Numbered from the stretch's first letter, positions 37,249 to 48,603 are shown. The stretch: 64,000 bases of DNA from Nannobrachium achirus (GCA_963921795.1 OY997641.1:54122950-54186949), one strand, 5' to 3'. Notes: generated from the letters alone by a model not told the origin. Translations and numbers: made by a program.

Positions 37249-40200
37249 CATGATTGAATCATCTGGTGCCTCAACAAGTGCCTTCTAAATCCTAACAAAA
37301 GTTTTTTGAAAACCCAGTACCGGTATATCATTGGTGATCAAACCAATTTCAGGACCCCAAAATGTGTCACTTCATTGTCATCTGACAACATCAAATTGTC
37401 ATTTGACGTGTGCCGTCCGCAGCCGGTGTGTGTTCCTTAAAGCCTCTATCATGTCCAGGGTGAAGAGCTATCACCTCACAGCGGTGTAGTTTTCTAGCTA
37501 TCAACTAAAAATGTATAACAAGGCCTAGGAGATAGCTGGAAAACTACATTGCGGTGAGGTGATATCTCTTCACCTTGAACTATGATAGAGGCTTTAGCGT
37601 CTACCAGGTTGATCCTGAGACTCCGGCCAGGTACAGCATGCAGTCCAGCAGTCCTTCTTCCCTCAGTTGTTTCAGAGATCCAAGCAGGCCCACCATGGCT
37701 CTCTCTCCTCCCCCGGAGGCGATCAAAGCGATGTTGGGAACCTCTTCCTATTAAAGAGCAAAATATTAGTTGTTCCACAAAACTTTCATTATTTAAGGCT
37801 ATGTTTCCAACAATTTTCTGGATATTAAATATATATCTAAGTTTTATTAGTATAGCCTATGCAATTTTTACATCACACCACTGAAAGTGTCCATTATGTG
37901 AGTTGCCGTTTCACTACAATGAAATCATACCGGTAGGAACAAAAAACTGGGTTTTCAAAGAAGTGCTGCTTAACTCCCTAAAGGTGTGTGTTGCAGACGT
38001 ACAAAGAAAAAAATCCAAGGTAGGCCTACTCCATCTTTTGATCCTTGGAAAAAATCTAAAGGCAACAAATATGACCAAATGTATCGACCTAGGGTCTGAC
38101 AAGTCTGCAGCCCACACCTTTAGGGAGTTAAGCAGCATTTCTTTGAAAACCCTTTTTAGTGGCCAAGGCCACGAAGTGGCAAATGGCCACTCATTGATAT
38201 TGGACTTTCTCATTATGATTATTATTATTCTTACGCCACTTTTTCTCTAGCGGCTAGACCGTGCAGTCGCTTTTTACGAAACTCGGCAGTATGGCAGAGG
38301 ACTATGCCAAACGGCTAAAACGCGAAGCTCGCAACAATCGGCCAAAGGGTGGCGCTGTAGGAAGCCTTTGAAAAATGCCAACTTTGAACAGATAAAGCTC
38401 ATGCTCTGTTTCAGATCCAGCCATGAAACCTGTATACACTTATGCGTCTCCTCATGCCGAACAACTTTTACGCTCTGACCTTTACTTCTCCCACAATTTT
38501 GAATTATATGAAAAACAGTCAAAATCTATCTCCTCCTGGGATTTTTGCATCATGTGCGCGAAACTTTTTTTACATGAACTTTGGACCAATACGGTCAGAT
38601 CTGTCTCTGCGGATTTTTTTTAAAGTGAAACATTATTTTTTAATAATTCACTGTATATTGCAGTTTCATGCAAATTATTCTTCTGCCTCTAAATCATACA
38701 TGCAAAGTGACACGTTCATGGCATTTGGCAAATATGTAGAGGGTTAGTCCAAATATCACTGAAAGCAATCTTACTCCAATTGGCCAAAGGGGGGTGCTAT
38801 ACGAAGTGTTTGAAAACTCAAACTTTAAAGGGGCATAACTCATGCCTCATTTCGTTTGAAGACATGCAACTTGCTTACACGCGTGCCTTGACTCAAGCAG
38901 AAGACATCTGTGTCTTTGTTAAGTAAGCTCCGCCCTTTGATTTTCCGCCATTTTGAGCAGTTTGTAAAACGCTTAAACCCACTTTTATTCTTAATTTTCG
39001 CATCAAGTGCATGGAACTTTTTTTACATTAACTTTGGACCAATATTTAAAGATCTGTCAGATCGGATTTTTTAAAAATTGAAACATGCTTTTTTAATAAT
39101 TCAATCAATATTGCAAGTTTTATGAAAATTATTCTTCTGCCTCTAAAACATACATGCAAAGTAAAATTTTCATGATGAACTACTGTAGAGGGTTAGTCCA
39201 AACATCACTGAAACCAATCTTATCCCAATTGGCCAAAGGAGGGCGCTATATAATTTTGAAAGAAGGCGTCAAGTACATTACATGAAACTTTTTTTTTAAT
39301 ATATAACAGGTCCATTATGTGTGACTGCCGTAGTGTAGTGGTCAGTGCCTGTGCCTGATATACGGACAGTTGTGAGTTCAAACCCCACGTCGGGTTGAGT
39401 TGATGTTAACATCCTGGATGCCCATGGCATGTGCGTATGTCAAACTCTTTAATGTTGACACGTCTGATCTAACTTAACGTTCATGTTTAAAATGAGCCCT
39501 TCTCTACCGGCCGTTATTTTTCTGTTCTGAGTGAAAGAAAATATGATCACTCGAAAATGTCAGAAATACTCAGATTACATTTACTCAGATTGATTTCACC
39601 CCAAGCCTCCAAAAAATAAATCAATAAAATCAAGGCACTCAGCCTACATAGAACTTTTTTTTTAAACAAACATGGTTAACAGATCCTGTGGCTCCCTAGT
39701 GCAGTGGTCAGGGCATATGCCTTTCATGCAGAAGGTCGTTGGATCGAATTCCACCTGGGGTTTATATAAGCATAAAACCATGACATTTGGTAGACTTTAC
39801 AGTTTGGTTCCTTGAACAATGTCTGATATGGAGCCTTCCTAAAAATGTCCCACAACCCCCCTTGAAGCGTGTGCCAGTGATTGGTAACGTGGCATTGGTT
39901 CGACCTCCCGTTGGTCCGACCACCTCGTGCCGACGTTGGTGAATGCTAAGCTAGTGAAATGCTAACCTGCCGACACAGGTGAATGCTAACTAGGTGAATG
40001 CTAACCTGGTCAAACCAACGGGAGGTTGTACCAATGCTCAGTCCTCCAGTGATCACCCTCCCCTGTGCCAATGTTGGCACCCGTGCCTAAGGTTGCCTCC
40101 CCTCATTCTAATCTAACTAGTAAGACGCCTCAGGGTGACATTTGGCCAGTGATGTATATCGGACCAGTTACCCATATAAATGGAGATCCATGTACTGTAT

Positions 40201-42317
40201 ATAGTGCATTTCTTTTATGCCCATACATGGAGATCCCTATCTGAACCAGCCACACAGATATGGGCCATGCCTTGGCCATCTGGACAGTGATGTACTGTAT
40301 ATCGATGATCATCAGGGATCTTCATATATGGGCATAAAAGGGATTCTACGATATATGGACTTTTACATAGTCACCTGTCACCTGTGATATCACCTGTGAT
40401 GTCACAGTGATGTGTCAAGGGAACCAACCCATAGACAAAAAATGTGTACACACACAGCTTCACAGAGACAAGCTGTGACATTTCTCATGGTAAACTGCGA
40501 CCTTCGGTCGCAATAATAAGGTACAAAGCCCAGCGTGTTATGACGGTAAACCTCCACAGAAGAAGGCAAGGTGCCCTGGGGAGCTCTGAAGAGAGCAGGA
40601 GGATGAAATGACCTGAACAGGGAAGCAGCTCAACTTGTGGTTCCCTTTCAGCTAATTTCTACCTTCCACTTCCAACTCTGCTGACATCCTAGAAAAGCTG
40701 TTATGGTACATGAAAGAATATATTCTCAATGGTGCTCAGAGTGGGGTCCGGGGACCCCCAGGGGTCCTTGAGGGGGTTCAAGGGGGGGCGGGGGGGAATC
40801 AGTGTAACCACTCTAAAGGTCATTTAAAAAATAGCAGATTTACTACCGAGTAGAGTGCCGCGCTATGAGCTTGTAGGTCTACTATCTTCGAATAGCAAAG
40901 TATATAAAACAATGGTTAAAGTGGTTCAAATCTAAAGTGACAAACATGCTTTCCAGCTCTTAAAGGAGTAGTTGACCATATGTTTAATGTCCATGTATTT
41001 GCTAGAGAATGACAGTGTTTACTCATTTATATCCATAATAATAGATCTTTCCCTTAAAAACATGCACTATTGACAAGTTCGAATCGTATCGTATCACCAT
41101 GAATGAACCAATATCTTCCATGTATCGTATCGTCAACCATGTATCGTGATGCGTATCGTATCATTGTTAAAATGTATCGTTACACCCCTACTTACAACCT
41201 ATGTCCTACGCAATCAGCATCAGCATCAGCCTCTGTCTAATGCTAATGGCCAATGAAAAATGTGAAAATTGGGATCAGTTGCTGAAGAGATAAAGGTGGA
41301 AATGCATTTGTGACTGAGTGACTGACTGACTGACCGATCTGTAAAATTATATAATGGATGTGCAGTAGGTATAGATGCCACACAATGGTTTCTCTAGCCT
41401 TATTTTATCGCAACAGTTCACACATCTTGCTGCTGTGTTCGCATATTGTTGTATTTTACAGCATGGGAGTTTTTTTGTCATTGTCGCCTACACCTTTGCA
41501 GCTAAGTGGCCCTGCCTTTTTCTTAAAGGGATAGTTCACGGTCTGGGGACCTTTCACCCCCAAAATGACAAGTGATCTATCGATTACTCACACCATGGAG
41601 ACTTGAATTCATGGATATATTTCTTTGTTTTTGTCACATTCCTAAGCAAATACTTTGAGGAGACTCTTTGTGTCTCCATTTAGGAAACAAAGGAGGCTTG
41701 TTGTGTCTCCATAGGGAACCACTCACTGGCACTGCTGGTTACTACTGGTTATAAAATGATTGGCCATGAAATGTGACAAAAACAAATAAATATCCATGAA
41801 TTGGGGCAAACTTGGATGCAAAGTGTGGTGGAAGCAACGTCTAAGTAAACACCCTTATTCCAAACACAGAATAGATTTGGACCTTGCCAATATTATTGAC
41901 CTCTTATTTTGTATGTGGCAAACATGGAATAGGCCTACTGATGAAAATGTTAATCACAAGCTGGCATGGTGATGACCCCTGCCCCTAAATGCTAGCCTAG
42001 AAATGGTAATTGTTGTTGGACAATGGATTTCAAGTGTTATAAGCCTTGGGTTAGTCAGTCAGTCAGTCAGTCAGTCAGTCAGTCAGTCAGTCAGTCAGTC
42101 AGTCCTTGGCCTTACAAATATCTCACAATGCATGCTATAAAAAGTCTGAAGGGCTCCTACCAGAGTGCAGGGGATGTTGTTCTTCTTCAGGCATTGTTGA
42201 ACCCTGGCTCTTCGACTGGTGACATACTGTTTCTCTGCCTCATTCAGAGAATGACCGATTCTGACCTTAATATTTAAAAAAAACATAACATTTAATTTAT
42301 ACCTTTCAGGTACTATG

Positions 42318-42357
<40 letters not shown>

Positions 42358-42746
42358 TGTGTCACACACACACACACACACACTCACACACACATACTGC
42401 ACCAGCAAGTTTGAGAGTGTAGATCATCTATTTTTTATTGAAATTAAGTTATTAATTGATAATATATTTTTGTACGTTTGGGTCTCGAGGAGACACCAAC
42501 TTTATCTTTTGGGTCTTGAGCTGAAAAGGTTTGGGAAACGTCGATTTAGACAAATGACTAATGTATGTTATATAAACATTATTGCTGTATCATTTTATCA
42601 TTATTTACCCATATTCATCCACAAATGAGCAGACCATTAACAATATACTGTAGTTAATTAGCCTGTTGAAAATGCAAAGTGTTGGCGCACTTTATTTTAA
42701 CACTATAATTGTGGCAATAAATAAGATAACTTACACATTCAGCCAT
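26789..42746 (-). CDS. pla2g4c: Cytosolic phospholipase A2 gamma-like, copy B (intact, 13 coding exons)
   Basis: Exons on the minus strand: 42735-42746 (ATG), 42161-42265, 37605-37747, 36964-37165, 35919-36033, 35571-35711, 34360-34425, 34151-34270, 30025-30183, 29486-29581, 29132-29277, 28086-28254 and 26789-26964 (TAA). All borders are GT..AG and phases agree. The total of 1650 nt gives 549 residues, close to human cPLA2 gamma (541). There is no C2 domain; after a short N-terminus the catalytic domain starts at about residue 40. SGGGERAM holds the Arg at about residue 55, GVSGSTW the Ser at about 83 and EDAG the Asp at about 401, matching the family's Arg/Ser/Asp set (Arg54, Ser82, Asp385 in human gamma). 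Other family blocks are [31 protein letters not shown] and DLIISLDFS. The C-terminus is lysine-rich ([13 protein letters not shown]) and has no CAAX box, unlike human gamma. Known role: a membrane-acting (lyso)phospholipase. Expression is not shown by sequence. Confidence 0.9.
27072..27748 (-). mobile_element. 5'-truncated L2/CR1-like LINE fragment in copy B
   Basis: The minus strand encodes an RT C-terminal segment: [40 protein letters not shown] and [20 protein letters not shown]. The 3' end lies at about 27072 with ATTCAATTCAATTCA repeats, as in CR1/L2 elements with microsatellite tails. It lies in the intron between exons 12 and 13. Copy C carries the same fragment at the same place, and copy A does not. 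In copy B, two bases missing near 27460 break the frame after KIIR. Confidence 0.75.
27749..28060. repeat. Repeat segment beside the LINE (shared by copies B and C)
   Basis: GCCTGATTTCAGACTCTGCG and following words occur here and at 59655-59960. A related inverted stretch lies at about 33697-33775. No ends could be defined. Confidence 0.4.
28897..28954. repeat. (GA)n microsatellite
   Basis: About 29 GA units in the intron between exons 11 and 12. Copy C has a shorter tract at the same point (60804-60849); copy A lacks it. Confidence 0.95.
29132..29277 (-). CDS. pla2g4c: Copy B exon 11: catalytic Asp
   Basis: Reads [20 protein letters not shown] followed by NSPYFS and [15 protein letters not shown]. 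The Asp of EDAG occupies the position of Asp549 in cPLA2 alpha (DSG..N.PYP). The first codon is completed across the intron (G|AA). Confidence 0.85.
30855..33258. mobile_element. 2.4-kb inverted-repeat DNA element in intron of copy B
   Basis: The left region (CATTAGACGCTGAGC, then GGTATCATTGGGGG, AATTCTCATAGTGATTTTTG, ATGTGATAGCATTGCATCTG) reappears inverted at 33110-33258 (CTATCACATATT, ATCACTATGAGCATTAATCC, CTCACCGTCTAATG). Part of the left arm is also repeated in direct orientation at 31553-31810. No transposase ORF. The element contains other repeats at 32265-32830. Superfamily unknown; the target duplication is unclear. Confidence 0.55.
32370..32830. repeat. Nested repeat with TATGGAGATCCCT words and GCGACC..GGTCGC end
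   Basis: Includes TTTATGGAGATCCCTGTCTG, GCCACACAGATATGGGC and the end TGCGACCTACGGTCGCAATA. A close relative lies at 40135-40515. Confidence 0.5.
35110..35565. mobile_element. Non-autonomous repeat, second copy (intron of copy B)
   Basis: Inverted relative of 18016-18870 (AATTAAAGGGAAACCAGCCA; GTAAAATACAGGTAACCACA). It contains its own inverted pair: GGTTACCTGGTATTTTACAC near 35147 and its complement near 35225. Confidence 0.5.
37177..37243. repeat. (GA)n microsatellite abutting the exon 4 acceptor
   Basis: On the minus strand this is a CT tract ending about 12 bp before the CCCAG acceptor of copy B exon 4. Copy A has only a few GA units here. Confidence 0.95.
37605..37747 (-). CDS. pla2g4c: Copy B exon 3: oxyanion hole and nucleophile elbow
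   Basis: Encodes [20 protein letters not shown] and ends in [15 protein letters not shown](E)R gives the glycine-rich oxyanion loop and the essential Arg. The first Ser of GVSGSTW corresponds to Ser228 of cPLA2 alpha. The intron splits the Trp codon (TG|G). Confidence 0.9.
38150..39300. repeat. Repetitive stretch in intron 2 of copy B
   Basis: Internal similarities: GAACTTTTTTTACATGAACT.. near 38570 and GAACTTTTTTTACATTAACT near 39015, then GCAAGTTTTATG and CCAATTGGCCAAAGG words at matching spacing. This suggests a diverged tandem of about 430-450 bp. No coding sequence recognised. Confidence 0.45.
39326..39412 (+). repeat. tRNA-derived SINE head (first)
   Basis: TAGTGTAGTGGTCAGTG fits a pol III A box and GAGTTCAAACCCC a B box, about 40 bp apart. 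No CCA end or clean cloverleaf can be made, so it is a SINE head rather than a tRNA gene. Confidence 0.45.
39689..39760 (+). repeat. tRNA-derived SINE head (second)
   Basis: TAGTGCAGTGGTCAGGGC (A box) and GTTGGATCGAATTCC (B box) at tRNA-like spacing. Close to but different from the head at 39326. Probably another copy or subfamily. Confidence 0.45.
39883..40058. mobile_element. Relative of the copy A leader insertion
   Basis: GGTAACGTGGCATTGGTTCG and CCCGTTGGTCCGACCACCT match the complement of the right half of 21503-21664. The other end carries CAAACCAACGGGAGGTTGTA. The interior holds repeats of GTGAATGCTAAC. Confidence 0.55.
40135..40515. repeat. Repeat with GGAGATCC words and GCGACC..GGTCGC end
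   Basis: Close relative of 32370-32830. The right end TAAACTGCGACCTTCGGTCG is the complement of the start of the repeat at 19685. Confidence 0.5.
42052..42103. repeat. (GTCA)n microsatellite
   Basis: About 13 tetramers, at the place homologous to 20664-20706 in copy A. Confidence 0.9.
42316..42392. repeat. (GCGT)n and (CA)n compound microsatellite
   Basis: GCGT units switch to GTCACACACA. Homologous in position to the (GT)n tract of copy A intron 1. Confidence 0.9.
42735..42746 (-). CDS. pla2g4c: Copy B coding exon 1 (start codon, 4 codons)
   Basis: ATGGCTGAATGT followed by the donor GTAAGT, 80 bp downstream of the TATA box and in phase 0 with exon 2 ([15 protein letters not shown]). Such a short first coding exon would be missed by ORF scanning. 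The homologous codon in copy A is ATA. Confidence 0.75.
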
Positions 42747-42824
42747 GTTCTCTGCGTGAGCTGTCAGCCAAATGAGCAAGGTGAGCTTGAATCCTGAGAT
42801 CTTGAGCTTGAGGGCTGTGCCACC

Positions 42825-42831
42825 TTATATA
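42825..42831 (-). promoter_or_regulatory. TATA box of copy B
   Basis: Minus strand GGTATATAAGG. It lies about 80 bp upstream of the ATG, leaving room for a leader of about 50 nt. Confidence 0.6.
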
Positions 42832-43114
42832 CCACAAGACAAAACTAGTCTAACAAGAAATGATTGTAACTCAAGTCGGTTTGTGGTGTTGAAACATAAT
42901 GCGGAGGGTTCTGTATTACATTCACAGTAACTACACAGCAACTACGAAGACAGGTTGCGGCCGCTACGGTCCTGTACAAAATGCACAACCCCCACTGCCC
43001 AAGGACTGCCCAGGATTCCCCATACGTCAGACGGCGAACCACCCAACTATGCAGCCATGCCAGAACATGCTCTCAGCCCCCCAGGCTCCAATACACGCAC
43101 ACTGGACAGAACCT

Positions 43115-43751
43115 CTCTTTTTTGGAGCTGTGTGCAGCTCCCTATACGTGGCTGTGTGGGTCTGTCTGTCTGTCTGTCTGTGTGTGTGTGTGTGTATGTA
43201 GCCTGACACAGCCTGACTTCGGCGCGTAACTAGTGCCGCACCATTTACGCCACTCGCGCAATATATACATCAAAATGTGCGGCTCGGCCGGGAATGGTGT
43301 TCTATTACCTTTCGTTCCGATCCGCCTTACCATGCCGACGTAATCGGCAAAAAACGACGCTTAATTGTCCCCATTGACTTATAATGGGACAATGCAAGAA
43401 ATCACTTTCAAGTATTTTTCTCTCGTAAACCATAGGAGCTACAGTTTCAAACCTCGGAGAGGAGATTCATAATGATTTTAAGAATGAATCGAAAAATTAT
43501 TACATCACTCGGCCTCATGGTGGCGCTATAACGGCCCACTTTACGTTTTGCCCCGTAACTCTTGAACCGTGGATCGGAAAATTAAAATTCTTTTTTCCCT
43601 GGATTCCTTGGGTCAAGACGCATCTCCCCATATAGGCCACGCCCATTTGCGCCAGGATAGATTTTCCGCCATCTTGAATCTTCTCCAAAACACACTTTTT
43701 GCTCCTTTTCCTACATATTTTCTTCAAATGTCACAAAAATCGGTACACATG

Positions 43752-43811
<60 letters not shown>

Positions 43812-43835
43812 CTCCACTTCACACGGGTGTGATTT
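43115..43835. mobile_element. Repeat with GGAGCTGTGTG ends and internal (CA)n
   Basis: TTTTTTGGAGCTGTGTG at the left faces CACACAGCTCC at the right. It matches 3752-4440 nested in the TTAA element (TATACGTGGCTGTGTGGGTC; GGCCACGCCCATTTGCGCCA). No protein coding. Confidence 0.55.
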
Positions 43836-44336
43836 TTTGCTTTTTAAATAGACTTTATTGAAAAATTTGCAGGTTTACAATCATTTTAAGCAGTCAAAGC
43901 AGTCATATGAATACAGTCATACATTAAAGTAATTACACAATTATAATATACTATGTAAGGGCATTACTTTCTTTTTTGTTTAACCCTCACCTTTTTCCTT
44001 CTTTTTTTCTTTTTTTTTTTACATCGAAGCATAAAAAGCATACAAAACAAGAAAATAGAAATATAATAAATATAGAAAAATAGAAATTGTTTTTTTTTCT
44101 TCTTTTTTACAAGTTCAAAAGGTGCCATGGTTTCAGTTTGTTATGTTTAGAGTCCAGTGTTCGTTGCCTTCTGAGCTCAGTTTTTACTTGTTTGAAGACC
44201 ACCTCCCCAGAAATGGTCTCCTGGTGGATGACCATGGCACTCCTAGTGTTCCACAATTTATTCACAACAGTGCAAATGATAGACCAAAATAATTCTTGGT
44301 CCATGGCGGACATGAACCTTTCTCCAGTCTCCACAC
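43836..44336 (-). mobile_element. L1/Tx1-like LINE 3' fragment
   Basis: The minus-strand frame 44107-44334 reads FWSIICTVVNKLWNTRSAMV and TELRRQRTLDSKHNKLKPWH, a C-terminal tail typical of Tx1/L1-group ORF2. An AATAAA-like 3' end (CAATAAAGTCTATTTAAAAA) lies near 43845-43864. Only the last part of the element is present. Confidence 0.5.
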
Positions 44337-44351
44337 TGCTGTCCGGGTGTG

Positions 44352-44953
44352 CAGGGGCGTCAATTGGGTATGACAGGGGTATGCAGCTGCCATACCCTGG
44401 GTCCAGGGGGGAAAATAAAAGTTACTTTTAAATATAAGTCCATGAATGTCTCTTTGTCTATCTATTATTTTATTGTTAAATAAATTATTGTGTTGTTAAA
44501 TTACAAAATAACTACAAATGCAAAATGTAACAAAATGGTCACTTTAACAAGGTATTATAATTATATTCTCCACTCTTTTATTCTCCCCATCTTGACAAAA
44601 TGGTATATTCCAGGTTCCGCGAGTCAGCTGCACAGGTGCAATTCATTATTGTTAATTGTGGCACGTTTACTAACATGCAAGTTTAGCTGCACTTGAACAA
44701 CCGTTCCAGGCTGCCTATCCAGCCCAAGAAACCGTAGAAACCTGTGTAAAAAACGGACAAAACTCGTTTTTTTTTTCAGACATTGTGAAAATAGCCGATC
44801 TACATGCTCACAACGCCTCACAGCGTGAGGCGTTGTGAGCATGTAGATCTGCTATTTTCACAATAGAACCGTGTTATACAACATGTAATGCCTCTTTTCC
44901 ATGAGGACTCCCATCTTTGCCATACCCCAGCTTTTGTTGAACTGACGCCACTG
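44352..44953. mobile_element. hAT element, 602 bp, with 8-bp target duplication
   Basis: Ends CAGGGGCGTCAATTG and GAACTGACGCCACTG; target duplication CGGGTGTG at 44344-44351 and 44954-44961. It contains the GATCTACATGCTCACAACGC hairpin at about 44787-44866. It interrupts a coding fragment whose flanks join in frame. A shorter relative sits at 52538-52867. Confidence 0.85.
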
Positions 44954-45067
44954 CGGGTGTGGAACAGCCTACCAGAGCATGTGGTCGACTCCATCACAGA
45001 CAATGGCCTTCAAGCCTTTAAACACAGAGTTCATAGACATCTCCTGACCACCCATCACACTTACTGA
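44954..45067 (+). mobile_element. LINE-like C-terminal coding tail split by the hAT
   Basis: Across the target duplication the plus strand reads VWNSLPEHVVDSITDNGLQ then FKHRVHRHLLTTHHTY and a stop, similar in style to ORF2 tails of non-LTR elements. The upstream half (SLHTAVR) lies just left of 44344. Family not determined. Confidence 0.4.
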
Positions 45068-45982
45068 CTGTTGAGCTGCAGTGAACCATATGATTGGCCA
45101 ATGGATGGTGTATACATTATCTTATATGGCTATTGTTCACAATTGCATCTAAAAAAAAAAGGAAAAAAAAACTACACAGCAACATAAGCCTACATGTGCA
45201 TGCAAAATCATTAATTAGATCCATATGAAATAAACCTGTAATGAGATAATGTGGCACTTCTAGCTTTCTCATTGACCTGAAACATCCTGTAATATCTGGA
45301 TGGATCGACTGGTTGGAGACCGCCATACTCCGGAACGATGTAAATAGGGAATGAATGCCCCTGGGTGAAGTAATCTGGAAATGTGCCCATTTTAATTGGC
45401 TAGTCAGTGTATTACACAGAAGAGGGAGTGTCGCCTGGGTGAAGTCACCCAGACTTGTTCGCATTTAATTGCGCGTATCTGCTCACATATACATGAGATA
45501 TCAGCATATCAGTTAACATAACTTTAACTTGGAGTCTGTGTATTCCACAGAAAAAGTGAGTGTAGTGTAAGTAATTAGTAGAGTGCAGTGTTTCCCAACC
45601 TTTTTTTCTACCAAGGCACATTTTTCATAGCCAAAACATCCCAGGGCAACAGACATACGGTGTTTGTGGCTACTGGCTATTTTCAAAATGTTTGCCTCTT
45701 CCTTATTATTTTACAATTTGGTTAACGTTTTACCTTTTTTATTATTATTTTTAACAGTTGATTACTTTTGATGCAATAATGGTATTTTTTTTTCTTTCTT
45801 GAGGTATTAAAGTTTTTAAAACTTTAAAACACAAAAATTTTGACTTCACTGTCAAATTTCAAGGGGCACACCAAAGGTCCGCGGCATAGTGGTTGAGAAA
45901 CCGTGGTATATGTTCCACAGAAAAAGGAGTTTAGCGTTGGTAGTATAGTGTATATTCCACATAAAAGGGAGTGTTGCCTGGT
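45068..45982. other. Unassigned stretch with a hAT-like MITE (about 45588-45903)
   Basis: CAGTGTTTCCCAACCTTTTT near 45588 and GTGGTTGAGAAACCGTG near 45888 resemble the ends of the hAT MITE at 8199. The rest shows no gene. Confidence 0.45.
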
Positions 45983-46520
45983 TGAGTCACCAGGTCCAAG
46001 TGTCCACATGTCCCGAGTGCCCAGTTGTCCAGGTGCCCACCTCTCCAAGTGCCCACATGTCCCTAGGGCCCAGATGGTTTTGGTGGCCATGTTGTCCAGG
46101 TGGCCACTTCCCCAAGTGCCTACATGTCCCTACTGCCCACTTATTGTCCCTAGTGGCCAGGTGGCCACATGTCCCTATAGTTGTCCAGGTGCCCACATGT
46201 CCCTAGTGTCCACACGTCCCTAGTTCCCAGTTGTCCCTTGTGCCTACCTCTCCAAGTGCACACATGTCCCTAGTGCCCAGTTGTCCAGGTATCTACCTCT
46301 CCAAGTGCCCACATTTAACATATCTCTATTAAAACTAAAAAAAAAAAACAGGTGCCCACACGTCCCTGTAGCCACATCTCTATCTCTATTAAAAAAATAA
46401 AAGGTGCCCACATGTCCCCAGTGCCCAGTTGTCCAGGTGCCCACCTCTCCAAGTGCCCACATGTCCCAGTGCCCAGTTGTCCAGGTGCCCATCTCTCCAA
46501 GTGACCACATGTCCCTATCC
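45983..46520. repeat. Minisatellite with period of about 49 bp
   Basis: The unit GTGCCCAGTTGTCCAGGTGC plus CCACCTCTCCAAGTGCC and CACATGTCCCTA is repeated about ten times with drift. Two AT-rich inserts (near 46316 and 46377) begin with ATCTCTATTAAAA. Reading frames stay open on both strands because of the period, but no known protein results. Confidence 0.85.
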
Positions 46521-46826
46521 ACATCTCTATTACATTCTTAGTATTCTACTTCTTAGTAGTAGTACTGTATACCAAAGGTGAGCTGACAAAATCATCTGAA
46601 GTTGTCGGTAGATAACATGGAACATAAGCCGTGCCGTGTGAAGACACAAGAATGCATGACAACAACATTAAAAAGTTTACAAGATATTTCCATATTATGT
46701 AACAACAAATAATAAACAATCAGTTCGAGCTGGAGCCTGACGTGACTGGTATTGAGCAGGGGCCTGGTGAGGCTGGGTTGAGCTGTAACCTACTGCTGAT
46801 TGACTGGGTTTGAGCTGGGGCCTGGC

Positions 46827-46958
<132 letters not shown>

Positions 46959-47443
46959 TTAAGGCAATCAATGAGACAAGTGGCTATCAAAGCAGCATAA
47001 AAAAGATTTAAGATTAAAATGCTGGAAGAAGAAAAAAAGGGGACATACTTTATAAGGTATATCAACAAGTATTTTTATTTCGTTTAAAGATGTATGTTTT
47101 GGGGCTTTCATGCCTATATTTGATAGGACAGTAGGACTGACAGGAAACAAGGGGAGAGATGGGGAGTGACATGCGGCAAAAGTCGTCCGGATCGGGAATC
47201 AAACCAGCGACGCCGTCAGGGATCAATGCCTATGTGGTATGTGCCTGGACGATAGCACCCAAAAGGACGAGAGCTACCGGTAAATGTTTGTAGTATCTCA
47301 AGATACTGGCTGAGGGTAACCCTTGCTGTACAAGTGGTAGTTTAGTTAACTCATGTGTGTTTATGTGTGTGTGTTAATAAATAACCCAAAGAGGCAGTGT
47401 TGGTGTAGCTGGGTTTGATGTGTTGTAGTAGTGTGATTGGTAC

Positions 47444-47451
<8 letters not shown>

Positions 47452-47527
<76 letters not shown>

Positions 47528-47570
47528 TGCACACGCACGTGCACGCACGCGCACACACGCACATACACAT
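47452..47570. repeat. (CA)n microsatellite with CACG end
   Basis: About 35 CA units followed by mixed CACG and CATG words. Confidence 0.95.
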
Positions 47571-48178
47571 TTGACCGCAACAAATTCCTTAGGTCTCCAT
47601 GCTATGAGGGCTACTGGGGTCTGCTGGCGAACCTGGGCATTCCAGCCTAATAGATCCCATGGACATACTGTAAGCAGGAAAGTTACCCTCTATTATTTGG
47701 CGCAGAGTTGTCCTTCAAGAGGGGAGCAGTGGTGTAATCTTATCTCACAGTGAAATGGTTTAGACTGCATGCTCCAGCAGAAGTTATTTCCCACTAGAAA
47801 AGTGGTTCTCAACCTTTTCAGACCGTGACCCCCCAAAATAATCATATTTGAACTGGGGACCGGCGGACCCCCAACCTTGACAAGCAATTGGAATTTAGGA
47901 GTTGAGGCATTCACTTTTGTTTGACTTGGTTCAGGCATATTGTGAAAATAGCTCACTGTAAATTGTTCAAGATCTCAAAATGTTTGCCTCTTTCTTAGGT
48001 GGCAATTGACAATTTTGCCAATGTTTGAGCCTTTTTTTTAATAGTATAGTTTGTTGATTACCCTTGTAGCAATGACAAATTAATTTCAGAGGCATTAAAA
48101 AGGTCTTAAATTGTCACTTTAGAAATGTACAGATACCCTGTTTAAACGTACATATGTTGGTTTATTGTCATACCTCCA

Positions 48179-48357
48179 GACAAGGTCCCCCTATGGGAAA
48201 CAGCGCCATCTGGCGGTGCAACAGAGTAAAACTCATGTACTCCCGTACGAGAAATATTATTTGTCGGCAGGGCTGTCAATCACAAAACGAGGGCACCGCC
48301 CCCGAGTGTATATAAGCCCTGTGGGCTCACATAACTTCCTCTTCCGCACCTCTGCGC
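48179..48357. repeat. DIRS left inverted terminal repeat
   Basis: GACAAGGTCCCCCTATGGGA through CGCACCTCTGCGC is almost identical to the complement of 56018-56199, apart from small differences near the inner end. It carries the TATA motif noted separately. Confidence 0.92.
48308..48315 (+). promoter_or_regulatory. TATA motif in DIRS left terminal repeat
   Basis: GTATATAAG lies about 290 bp before the gag start codon and is a candidate core promoter for the genomic RNA. The same motif in the right repeat points inward on the minus strand. Confidence 0.5.
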
Positions 48358-48603
48358 TACAGCAACTAGAGTGTCGAACTCAGCCAAAAAGTTTTAATTC
48401 TGTAAAGTATAGCCTAAAGCGACGGCTAGGAAGTCGGCCACTGGCCTTTATAGATTATCTCCCGTACGTTAGAATCTACTTCTATTTTCTTCCTACAGTT
48501 CGGTGTTCTTCGCCTCGCTTTGAGTCTTTTGCTTCTTCTCTGTACCTTCTGCCACGTGTTTCCCTGCCTTAGCTTAGCTTCGCCTAGCTTCGGTTAGCTC
48601 ACG

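Noticed and set aside
39326-39412. Functional tRNA gene
   Set aside because: Box-like sequences only; stems cannot be paired into a proper cloverleaf, so SINE origin is more likely.
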